Assembly: GCA_012800215.1 (NCBI GenBank)
Contig: JAAZJT010000161.1
Span: 1 to 6,661, forward strand
Length of the DNA: 6,661 bases
Direction: 5' to 3'
Source: Bacillota bacterium
GTDB taxonomy: Bacteria > Bacillota > Dethiobacteria > Dethiobacterales > Dethiobacteraceae
A model generated the notes under the pieces. The model did not search any database and was not told where the DNA came from. It saw only the letters and a list, made by a program, of their open reading frames with translations. Shown here one piece after another: positions 1 to 5,769 of the stretch. Every line of letters begins with the position of its first letter. Within the stretch, counting starts at the first letter, position 1. The translations under genes were made by a program, and so were the position numbers.

Positions 1-1480
1 TATAAGGAACTATTAAATCTTCATATCTAAATTCGCCATGACTGCCGCCATCTGCAGTGGAATGCATGCCATGATCCGCCAGGATTATTACTTTGCCGTT
101 CCAAGCTCCAACCAAATCCCGAACATACCCATCAACAACTTTAAGCTGCTGCATGGTACTATCATGTAAATCGCCATTACTATGACCGGCATCATCAATA
201 CTATGAAAATGAACCATTAGTAAATCATAGTCGGACTCGCTTACATACTGCAGACCGGTGCTGTAAATTTCGTCCTCATTTTTACCGTCAGCATTGATAT
301 CAATATTTAGCACAGGTTCAATCTCTGTGTTGAGAATTTTAATATGGCCTTCTATAAGGACAGACTTTTTTCCCAACTGCTTGGCCATGGCAAAAATGGA
401 GGGAGTTTTTAAGTCCATTTGGTCACGGGAATAAACACCATTTTCCTCAGGTGTTGTTCCTGTAATCATGGCGGCAAAACCGGCGTTAGTAACAGGCTGA
501 TAGACAGAAAGTGCCTTTTCCGCCTTCGGCAGCGTGGCCAAAAATGGAATATATCCATGTTCCTTTGCGTGTTCATACTGATGATAGCCAAAGCCGTCAA
601 GATACAGCAACATTACTTTTTCATCTTGCTGCAGGTAGTGCAGAGCATCATGATAAAGATCCGTAATACTGCGCGAGGGAGGAGCAATCATTATACCCCT
701 AACATTTTCAATTTCATTCTCACGATCTAAACTAAGATAATTAAGAGAGTTTTTATTAACTTGCAGAAAACCCGGTTCAGCAGTATATAAAGTTTCACCC
801 TTTGACCCCATTACAATATACTGCGCCGCCTCCGAAAGATCTGCCAAGTCACGCAAAGGATAAAGCTGCCGTCTGGTAAAGATTGAAACACTGTTTTGAC
901 CGTCATCATTTGTAACGGTAGAAGTTCCTTCAAAATAAGGCACCTGAACGCCTGTCATTTTATAAAGTTGACCCGGTGTGAAATGAGCTAAATTTTCTGT
1001 TTGCGAGACTATATTTACACCGAAATTTAAAGGTGCCTGAAACGCAATAATAACTATTTCTTTCAACTTTTTTATATTGCTGCTGACAGGATGTAAAAGA
1101 TTAATTGCCTCCCAGCCATTTTGGGACAACAGAATATGACAACCTTCTAAATTTGCACCATCAATTAAAGCGCTAAGGCCATCTTCGCCAATTAGCAATA
1201 TTTCATTTTCTTCTGTGACAGGTTCCGCGTTTTGTATAATACTGGCGAGGGGGATGCCCCGCATTTTTTTTCCTTTATACTCAAAATCTACACTGCTAAA
1301 CTCTGCTTCATTCTCCAATGTAAAAGGATTACTGATGTCGCCATTAATTTGCAAAGCTGGTACATATCCGGCAGCAGTTTTTTTTGTTGTCACTTTGAAA
1401 ATTACTTCTCGTAAAAGCGCCCCCAAAATTATGGCTGCCAACAGCAGCAGCGCTATCTTAAAGGTTGAATTCTTAGGCAT
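1..1480 (-). CDS. Membrane-anchored alkaline-phosphatase-superfamily hydrolase with N-terminal molybdopterin-fold-like domain (partial, 3' end outside window)
   Basis: The reading frame is open for 493 codons and runs off the left edge, so the C-terminus is missing. Residues about 8-28 form a single hydrophobic anchor without a lipobox; the rest should be outside the cell. Residues about 43-147 resemble the sulfite-oxidase-type (Oxidored_molyb) fold of the two lipoproteins upstream, and 195-268 may be a second, degenerate copy. Residues about 288-493 are an alkaline-phosphatase/type I phosphodiesterase core: metal Asp295 in LYLDGFG, probable nucleophile Thr331 in PVTNAG followed by ITGTTPEENGV, Asp429/Asp430 and His433 in DDAGH, Asp469-His470 in ADHGM, and His481 in GGSHGEF. 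All expected metal ligands are therefore present. The ATG overlaps the 3' end of the ECF gene by 8 bases and follows AGGGGGG six bases upstream, so it is translated as part of the operon. The substrate is unknown; a phosphodiester, pyrophosphate or phosphomonoester is expected from the family. Confidence 0.85.
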   Translation of the reverse strand, partial: MPKNSTFKIALLLLAAIILGALLREVIFKVTTKKTAAGYVPALQINGDISNPFTLENEAEFSSVDFEYKGKKMRGIPLASIIQNAEPVTEENEILLIGEDGLSALIDGANLEGCHILLSQNGWEAINLLHPVSSNIKKLKEIVIIAFQAPLNFGVNIVSQTENLAHFTPGQLYKMTGVQVPYFEGTSTVTNDDGQNSVSIFTRRQLYPLRDLADLSEAAQYIVMGSKGETLYTAEPGFLQVNKNSLNYLSLDRENEIENVRGIMIAPPSRSITDLYHDALHYLQQDEKVMLLYLDGFGYHQYEHAKEHGYIPFLATLPKAEKALSVYQPVTNAGFAAMITGTTPEENGVYSRDQMDLKTPSIFAMAKQLGKKSVLIEGHIKILNTEIEPVLNIDINADGKNEDEIYSTGLQYVSESDYDLLMVHFHSIDDAGHSNGDLHDSTMQQLKVVDGYVRDLVGAWNGKVIILADHGMHSTADGGSHGEFRYEDLIVPY

Positions 1481-2048
1481 GCTTATCCCCCCTGCCAAGT
1501 AAGCTGCTCAGACCGCTCTTTTCTAATTGTTTAGTTAAACTGTAGGCAATAATTCCTCCCAATCCTCCGGAAAGTGCTGCACAAGCTATACTTAAAAGTA
1601 AGGGAATCCACGGCAGTCGAAAAAATACTAAGTTTACCAGTGCAGTACCGCTGATATTAGCCGCAATACCTCCGGCAAAACAGCAACCAATACAGCACCC
1701 GCGGTGGCGGGAGATTAACATTACCAAATCTACTGCCAGTCCGGGCAGGATATAAGTAAAGATATTAAAGAAGCCATGTGTGCCAAAAATACCGGTAGCG
1801 GTAACCATTATGGCCTGCACTATTGCAATGAGTGTAGCGGTTCCAGGTTTTTGCACCAAAGCTGCCCCCAGGACAATCCACAGCATATAAAACCCGCCGG
1901 CAATGACCCCGCCTGGGACAAAAAGCGGACCGGTAATAATATGGGTCAAGGGAACAATAATGGGTTTGGTGGCAATGCCCAGGCAGGCCATTAGAGCCAG
2001 CAGTACCAGATCAAAGAGCGTAAATTTTTGGATTAGCTTACCTAACAT
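1473..2048 (-). CDS. ECF transporter S component, YkoE-like
   Basis: This 191-residue protein is almost wholly hydrophobic, with about five or six membrane segments (roughly 12-30, 40-64, 70-90, 94-114, 122-142, 146-170). The pattern GPLF..GG...GGFYMLW followed by a conserved QKPGTA at 66-71 is what is seen in YkoE-type S components of energy-coupling-factor importers. In Bacillus YkoE is linked to thiamine or hydroxymethylpyrimidine uptake, but the family is broad and substrate cannot be assigned here. No EcfA or EcfT genes are in the window, so it would use a module encoded elsewhere or beyond the left edge. An unusual CCIGCC cluster (Cys118, 119, 122, 123) lies between two membrane segments. 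The ATG is 10 bases after the preceding lipoprotein gene with only a weak GTGG-type ribosome site, which suggests translational coupling. Its end overlaps the hydrolase gene by 8 bases. Confidence 0.8.
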   Translation of the reverse strand: MLGKLIQKFTLFDLVLLALMACLGIATKPIIVPLTHIITGPLFVPGGVIAGGFYMLWIVLGAALVQKPGTATLIAIVQAIMVTATGIFGTHGFFNIFTYILPGLAVDLVMLISRHRGCCIGCCFAGGIAANISGTALVNLVFFRLPWIPLLLSIACAALSGGLGGIIAYSLTKQLEKSGLSSLLGRGDKHA

Positions 2049-2058
2049 ACTTTACCAC

Positions 2059-2544
2059 TTACTTAACAATAATCTTTGCCAGGTTTTTAATGTACATATT
2101 ACCAGATTCACCTGCCGGCACCATTTGCACTGGACCGTCTTCTTCACCCAGCTCTTCACCGTCACGCACCAGACCTAAAATAGTTTCTTCTCTGTTAATA
2201 ATCTCTAAGGTATAGTCTTTAGCATAACCGTCGGCTGCTTCTACTGTTACACCTTGATAATCAATAGCACCTACAGCATCTAAAACATCTTTTAAGGATA
2301 CACCTTGCCAGTTTTCTTTTATCTCTGTTCCATCTTTCTTAGTTTTTACTGCCTCCACATCTTTCTGTGTTAATTTTGCTGCATCCAAATCTGTAAAAGT
2401 AATTGGTTCATCTTTTACGCCTTCGATACTAATGGTCCACTCAGGCTCAGCAGGAGGTGTTTTTTCACCTGAACAACCAATTAAAGCTACACTTAACAAC
2501 AATACAACCAACAATAAAGATACTTTTAAAGATACTTTTCTCAT
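2059..2544 (-). CDS. Lipoprotein with one molybdopterin-fold-like (sulfite-oxidase-type) domain
   Basis: The 161-residue product starts with a lipoprotein signal peptide (MRKVSLK, hydrophobic 8-22, lipobox LIGC with Cys24), so it should be anchored on the outer face of the membrane. After a short Pro/Glu linker, residues 35-161 show the core of the Oxidored_molyb fold in small, enzyme-free form: WTISIEG at the first strand, WQGVSLKDVLDAVG at 79-92, VEAADGYAKDYTLEII at 101-116, and GPVQMVPAG with NMYIKNLAKIIV at the end. The only cysteine is the lipidated one, so the domain cannot hold molybdenum the way sulfite oxidase does. The ATG follows a GGGGGAG ribosome site and lies 18 bases after the preceding gene. 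It is much like each half of the preceding 363-residue lipoprotein, so one is probably a duplicate of the other. A ligand-binding or docking role for the neighbouring importer or flavoprotein is inference. Confidence 0.8.
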   Translation of the reverse strand: MRKVSLKVSLLLVVLLLSVALIGCSGEKTPPAEPEWTISIEGVKDEPITFTDLDAAKLTQKDVEAVKTKKDGTEIKENWQGVSLKDVLDAVGAIDYQGVTVEAADGYAKDYTLEIINREETILGLVRDGEELGEEDGPVQMVPAGESGNMYIKNLAKIIVK

Positions 2545-2562
2545 TTTTCTCCCCCTTTTTAA

Positions 2563-3654
2563 TTATTTAACAGTGATTGTAAGAAGATTTTTAACAGTAG
2601 TATTTTTAGGCAGGCCATCAAACATTACTGTGACCTCTCCGCTGTCTTTAATGTAAACAAGTCCTTTTGCCAGGTCATCTTTGCTGATTTCCACCTCGTA
2701 GCCATCAGCTGCAGCAAACAGATATTTCTCACTGTCTGCCATGTCAACCTCTTGCAAAATATCCGTCAATAAAATTCCTTCTACTCCGTCCTTTTGTACC
2801 GGAGTAAAGTATTTAAGCCCCTGTGCTGCTGAAAGAATACCTACATCGGCTTTTCCTACCCAGAGCAGCTCCTTAACATGCATTCCTTTGGGCAAGTTTG
2901 GTGAAAGATAAGCCGGGTTGGCTTCGCCGGTAATCTTGATATAACCCTCGTTCAAAAACACTTCCGCTTTTTCATTCTTATCAAGACCGTCACTCGATTT
3001 CAAATAAACAGTTTCGCCGGCTTCCGGCAGAGGCAGTTCTTTACACAGTACTGCTTTATCAATGCTTTCGTAATAAGTATAATCCTGTTGTTCCATAGAG
3101 CTAACGACACTTTCTAAAATCATCAGCTTGCTAACAGGTTCTGCCGTTGCTGCCTCTAAAATCTCAATTTTTACCACGTTTCTGACCCAATACATGGAAC
3201 GCTCTTCGGGAACAATGGCTCTGATGGGCTTAGTACGTTCCTGCAGCGGTTCCCCATTTATTTCATAGGCCAAAATGATATCCCGTGCTGCCAGTACTTC
3301 TTTGGGCACTTCCATCATATAGCCGTCTCCGGCTACAAAACGTATAGCGTTTAATTCTTTTTGGTTTAGCCCTAAATCTTCTAACACTTCAGAAAACAAG
3401 GCGCCTTTTACACTGTACTCGTTTTCGTTGCCAGAAGAATTAACCGAAACTACATCTCTTTCCACCGGTGTTAATTCTTTTAATTCGGCAACTGTGATTT
3501 TATGCTCTCCCAGTTCTTCACCTGCAATCACAATTGCTTCTTCCTCCCCGGCACCATTTTCTCCATTCGTCGCAGGCTCTTTACTGCCACAGGCTGCAGA
3601 AAAAAGAAGTATGAAAACCAAGGACAGTAAAATCAATACTCTGCTTCTTTTCAT
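2563..3654 (-). CDS. Lipoprotein with tandem molybdopterin-fold-like domains
   Basis: The 363-residue product begins with a lipoprotein signal (MKRSR, hydrophobic 6-19, SAAC with Cys22) and a Gly/Glu-rich linker to about residue 42. Domain 1 (about 43-170) shows ITVAELKELTP, YSVKGALFSEVLEDLG, FVAGDGYMMEVPKEVL, RAIVPEERSMYWVRNVVKIEIL, the usual order of motifs in Oxidored_molyb-like domains. Domain 2 (about 220-363) repeats the plan with GVEGILLTDILQEV, FAAADGYEVEISKDDL and GLPKNTTVKNLLTITV. The one other cysteine (in AVLCKEL) lies between the domains and is not at the molybdenum-ligand position, so this is probably not a molybdoenzyme. The ATG sits behind a strong AAGGAGGGG site and overlaps the stop of the FMN-binding gene as ATGA, which points to translational coupling. 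Function in detail is unknown; an extracytosolic binding or electron-transfer partner is the working idea. Confidence 0.8.
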   Translation of the reverse strand: MKRSRVLILLSLVFILLFSAACGSKEPATNGENGAGEEEAIVIAGEELGEHKITVAELKELTPVERDVVSVNSSGNENEYSVKGALFSEVLEDLGLNQKELNAIRFVAGDGYMMEVPKEVLAARDIILAYEINGEPLQERTKPIRAIVPEERSMYWVRNVVKIEILEAATAEPVSKLMILESVVSSMEQQDYTYYESIDKAVLCKELPLPEAGETVYLKSSDGLDKNEKAEVFLNEGYIKITGEANPAYLSPNLPKGMHVKELLWVGKADVGILSAAQGLKYFTPVQKDGVEGILLTDILQEVDMADSEKYLFAAADGYEVEISKDDLAKGLVYIKDSGEVTVMFDGLPKNTTVKNLLTITVK

Positions 3655-4184
3655 TTAATCCCCTCCTTGTAACTTCTAAAAACATTAAAGGCAGCGTTTA
3701 CACCATCCACAACCGCCTGACTAGTAATAGTAGCACCCGTTACAGCTACTATTTCCTCTTCGCTGCGTGCCGCAATTTTAGTAAGGCGTAAATCTGTGGA
3801 TGTATTTTTTTGCGCAAAACGCGCCATAAACCAATCCTCTGCCGCATATGCCCCGTATGTATCACTTTCCTGGTGTGACAAAATCTTTAAGTCTGACAAT
3901 TTTTGTTTTTGTATATCAAGCTGCACCCGCAGCTTAATAATATCGTTATAGCCTGCTGTTTCCACAATCTGCAGCATCTGTACAGGCTCTCTGCTGTTGT
4001 TTATTGTTATATATACCTCTTTAACTTTATCATCTTCTAAAGCTCTAATCCTCTTGACCGTCTCTTCCTCACTAAGACACTCCTTTATATACTGCGGTGT
4101 GGTATCTCTGAATTTTATCGCTACAGCTAAAGCCATAACAATGACGAAGAAACAAATCAGCCAGCGATGCTTTGTTTTTATCAC
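3651..4184 (-). CDS. Membrane-anchored FMN-binding domain protein (NqrC/RnfG-like, ApbE-type flavinylation site)
   Basis: This is the first gene of the operon. One N-terminal membrane segment (about residues 9-24) precedes an extracytosolic domain that ends in VTGATITSQAVVDGVNAAF, the signature of the FMN_bind family, in which ApbE attaches FMN through a phosphoester to the last Thr of [ST]GAT. That residue is Thr152 here. The family usually carries an Asp three residues before the [ST]GAT motif; this protein has Val there (codon GTA), see findings. The frame allows GTG at 4190, TTG at 4187 or GTG at 4184. I chose 4184 because AGGAGG (4190-4195) is then five bases away, while the first GTG lies inside the ribosome site itself. 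The product is 177 residues. The stop overlaps the next start (ATGA). Relatives carry electrons across or outside the membrane; no Rnf or Nqr partner is in the window. Confidence 0.85.
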   Translation of the reverse strand: MIKTKHRWLICFFVIVMALAVAIKFRDTTPQYIKECLSEEETVKRIRALEDDKVKEVYITINNSREPVQMLQIVETAGYNDIIKLRVQLDIQKQKLSDLKILSHQESDTYGAYAAEDWFMARFAQKNTSTDLRLTKIAARSEEEIVAVTGATITSQAVVDGVNAAFNVFRSYKEGIK

Positions 4185-4222
4185 CAACACCTCCTGCAGT
4201 AAATGCTTACATTATTCCTATT

Positions 4223-4254
4223 AAAAAGTAATACCTCTTCCAGCAGAAGAGGTA
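4223..4254 (-). terminator. Terminator-like hairpin in the operon leader
   Basis: A perfect nine-base stem (4232-4240 with 4246-4254; TACCTCTTC and GAAGAGGTA) closes a five-base loop and is followed in the minus direction by TTACTTTTT. On the plus strand there is no T-run after the stem, so the signal is for minus-strand transcription. It lies between the promoter at 4440-4468 and the first start codon, where an attenuator would be. The T-run is interrupted, so termination may be weak or conditional. Confidence 0.6.
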
Positions 4255-4273
4255 AAATAATCAGCAAAAAATA

Positions 4274-4352
4274 GTTGTTCTCCTTTCCACTGGGAGGCCG
4301 CACCGTTTCCAGTACAACCCTAACGGTCTATGCTTCATAGGCTAACCCTTAG
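4274..4352 (-). ncRNA. Candidate cis-regulatory leader RNA (riboswitch-like, class not identified)
   Basis: In the minus sense the leader reads, in order: a CTAA-GGG-TTAG palindrome (4342-4352); a CTATG-AAG-CATAG hairpin (4328-4340); ACCGTT (4322-4327); then GTTGTACTGG (4309-4318), whose two halves pair with CCAGT (4289-4293) and ACAAC (4274-4278) across a one-sided purine-rich bulge GGAAAGGAGA (4279-4288). The loop of that hairpin contains AACGGT (4302-4307), an exact complement of ACCGTT, so a pseudoknot forms. A T6 run follows (4266-4271) and then the terminator-like stem at 4232-4254. Promoter, structured block, terminator and ribosome site in this order are typical of riboswitches. I compared it by eye with the consensus cores of FMN, TPP, cobalamin, SAM, Moco, c-di-GMP, fluoride, preQ1 and T-box leaders and see no match. 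An IS200/IS605-derived end is an alternative. Confidence 0.45.
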
Positions 4353-4439
4353 ATTCATAAACTCGGAGCAAACTAAAATATTGAGTTGTCACTAAGAATA
4401 ATTAAATTGACTAAAAACATGCCCTCTATTTCTATGTTT

Positions 4440-4468
4440 ACGATACAGTTTTAAATATTATTTGTCAA
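4440..4468 (-). promoter_or_regulatory. Sigma-A promoter of the FMN-binding/lipoprotein/ECF operon
   Basis: The minus strand has a perfect -35 box TTGACA (4463-4468), a 17-base AT-rich spacer and TATCGT (4440-4445, four of six matches to TATAAT). Transcription should begin near 4433, giving a leader of about 250 bases before the GTG at 4184. The -35 box starts one base after the stop codon of the uracil-DNA glycosylase gene, so the two units are packed but separately transcribable. Confidence 0.65.
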
Positions 4469-4469
4469 C

Positions 4470-5054
4470 CTATAATTTATCTTTATATAAACTCTCTCGC
4501 ACGCGTCGGAAATCTTCCACCAGCACCTCTGCTTTCACCGTACCACGTAAAACAGCAGCAGGATGATAAGTAGGAAAGATGCGATACGTAGGACCGTCAA
4601 ACCAGCGACCGCGCACATCTGCAAGGCGTGCTTTCGGGTCAAGCAAATTATGGACAGCCACTAAACCCAGGCAGACCACCACCTGTGGTTTAATTAAAAC
4701 TAACTGCTGCTTCAGAATTGGCAGACAGGCAGTTAGTTCTTTTTTATAAGGATTGCGGTTTTTAGGTGGACGGCATTTACACGACCCGGTAATATAAACA
4801 TCCTCCCTCTTTAGTCCCGCCTGCGCCAACAAATCAGTGAGCAGCTCCCCTGCCCGCCCCACAAAAGGCCTTCCTGTTTCATCCTCCCTTGCACCCGGTG
4901 CCTCCCCTAGGAGAAAAATATCGGCCTGGGGATTGCCTTCACCAAAAACGAGCTTTTGCCTGCTCTGGCCAAGGCTGCATTGCCGGCAAGAACTACTTAT
5001 TGCCAGCAATTCATGCAGGCTGCTGGCTTCTTCTATAGTTTTAACTGTATTCAT
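4470..5054 (-). CDS. Family 4 (Fe-S) uracil-DNA glycosylase
   Basis: This enzyme removes uracil arising from cytosine deamination or dUTP incorporation, the first step of base excision repair in the cytoplasm. The 194-residue product is the usual family 4 length. Motif A is GEAPGAREDETGRPFVGRAG (residues 50-69), with the GEAPG signature of family 4. The catalytic-site loop B is HPAAVLRG with His164. The four [4Fe-4S] ligands are Cys23 and Cys26 (CRQC), Cys94 (in CKCRPPKNRNP) and Cys110; their spacings of 3, 68 and 16 match those known for the Thermus enzyme. The ATG is preceded by AGGGGC eight bases upstream. The gene lies 93 bases after a DnaE-tail fragment, so it may once have formed a replication-repair neighbourhood with a full polymerase gene. 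The stop TAG abuts the promoter of the next operon, and no terminator is visible between them. Confidence 0.93.
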   Translation of the reverse strand: MNTVKTIEEASSLHELLAISSSCRQCSLGQSRQKLVFGEGNPQADIFLLGEAPGAREDETGRPFVGRAGELLTDLLAQAGLKREDVYITGSCKCRPPKNRNPYKKELTACLPILKQQLVLIKPQVVVCLGLVAVHNLLDPKARLADVRGRWFDGPTYRIFPTYHPAAVLRGTVKAEVLVEDFRRVRESLYKDKL

Positions 5055-5108
5055 TACTTAAGCCCCTTTATGCAAACAAAATTCTGTTAAACAGCTTGCA
5101 GCATTAAT

Positions 5109-5135
5109 GTTAAATTTACGGGAAATTCATTTAAC
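5109..5135. repeat. Short inverted repeat between glycosylase and DnaE fragment
   Basis: GTTAAAT (5109-5115) and ATTTAAC (5129-5135) are exact reverse complements around a 13-base spacer. The site lies in the 93-base gap upstream of the glycosylase gene and could be a small operator or chance in AT-rich DNA. No T-run follows on either strand, so a terminator is unlikely. Confidence 0.3.
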
Positions 5136-5147
5136 ACTACACTTTTA

Positions 5148-5555
5148 TTATTTCAACGCGCATGTTTTTTTTTCCTGTTTTTTAGGCAGTAATGCCAGAG
5201 GCAGTGCCTGGTGGACAATCAGTGAATCACCATCCTCAGAAGTTTTACCCATCAAAAATATAACTTTTTCCTTTAAGCAATACAGGAGACGCCGGTAAAC
5301 GGCAGGATAAAAAATTGCTTCCGCAAAACCGGTTTCATCAGACAAAAAAAGCGTAAGCATTACGCCACCCTGCTTCAGGCGCCGCCGTGAACGCGCCATG
5401 ATAAAAGCCACCACCGAAACTTCCTGACCGACAGGTAAGGCCGGCAATTCCTTTAAACACACACAATTAACCCCTTTTAATTGTTCTTGATAAAAATGCA
5501 GCGGGTGGTGCAAAAGGCTGAAACCCAGTATTTCTTCTTCGGCGAATTCGTCGTT
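5148..5555 (-). pseudogene. DNA polymerase III alpha subunit (DnaE-type), C-terminal fragment
   Basis: Reading from just after an in-frame TAA at 5556-5558, the sequence gives EEEILGF followed by HHPLHFY, the conserved DnaE element (E.E.LGF.L..HPL) that lies just ahead of the OB-fold. The next 80 residues match the DnaE OB (tRNA_anti-type) domain: VSVVAFIMARSRRRLKQGGVML, LSDETGFAEAIFYPAVY and VIFLMGKTSEDGDSL. The tail KKQEKKTCALK then ends at TAA 5148-5150. A complete DnaE is over 1000 residues; only the last 130 or so remain. All PHP, palm and fingers regions are missing, and the upstream DNA belongs to something else. An internal TTG at 5513 could start a 121-residue remnant, but there is no ribosome site that would make this convincing. 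It is best read as a gene truncated by recombination or insertion upstream of the glycosylase. Confidence 0.75.
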
Positions 5556-5769
5556 TTAAAGGTACAATATTAACGAAAGAGTATTTGCCTAAAATTATTG
5601 ATTCAAACTCGCTGTACATGGCATCGTAGTAATTCAAATTGCTCTTTGCTAATTTCATTACTGCATAATGGGCAAGGCTTCCAATAGTTATGATGTACTG
5701 AAGGTTAGGAAAGACGCTTAACTCTTTGGGCAACCATTTCGATGGGCAATTTTTCTGAGTGCTTTTATT
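5549..5769 (-). pseudogene. Unrecognised fragment, possibly uracil-DNA-glycosylase-superfamily
   Basis: One frame stays open through this stretch and gives about 70 residues of plausible protein, including NCPSKWLPKEL, FPNLQYIITIGSLAHYAVMKL and FVNIVPLKRR. The pattern of a conserved Cys, an acidic helix, then F.NL.YI.TIGS.A resembles the middle of glycosylase-superfamily proteins (strand, then L/IG..A), but there is no GE.PG motif, no HP[SA] loop and no start codon of its own. Its left edge merges with the DnaE tail at about 5549-5555 and its right edge with the terminase stop at 5765-5767, so it is a fragment wedged between two other fragments. The open frame continues rightward only as an out-of-frame shadow of the terminase. 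The assignment is weak; it could equally be another phage or mobile gene. Confidence 0.35.

Noticed and set aside
419..730. Plus-strand open frame of 103 codons
   Set aside because: It is antisense to the catalytic part of the hydrolase, which has clear motifs on the minus strand.
1215..1502. Plus-strand open frame of 95 codons
   Set aside because: It lies opposite the hydrolase gene, has no ribosome site, and its translation shows no recognisable motif.
2059..3654. Molybdoenzymes
   Set aside because: No cysteine is available to bind molybdenum in any of the three domains, so catalytic activity is not supported.
4274..4440. FMN, TPP or Moco riboswitch in the operon leader
   Set aside because: The gene content invites these, but the conserved cores (for example GGGGCAGGGTGAAATTC of FMN, CTGAGA of TPP) are absent by eye.
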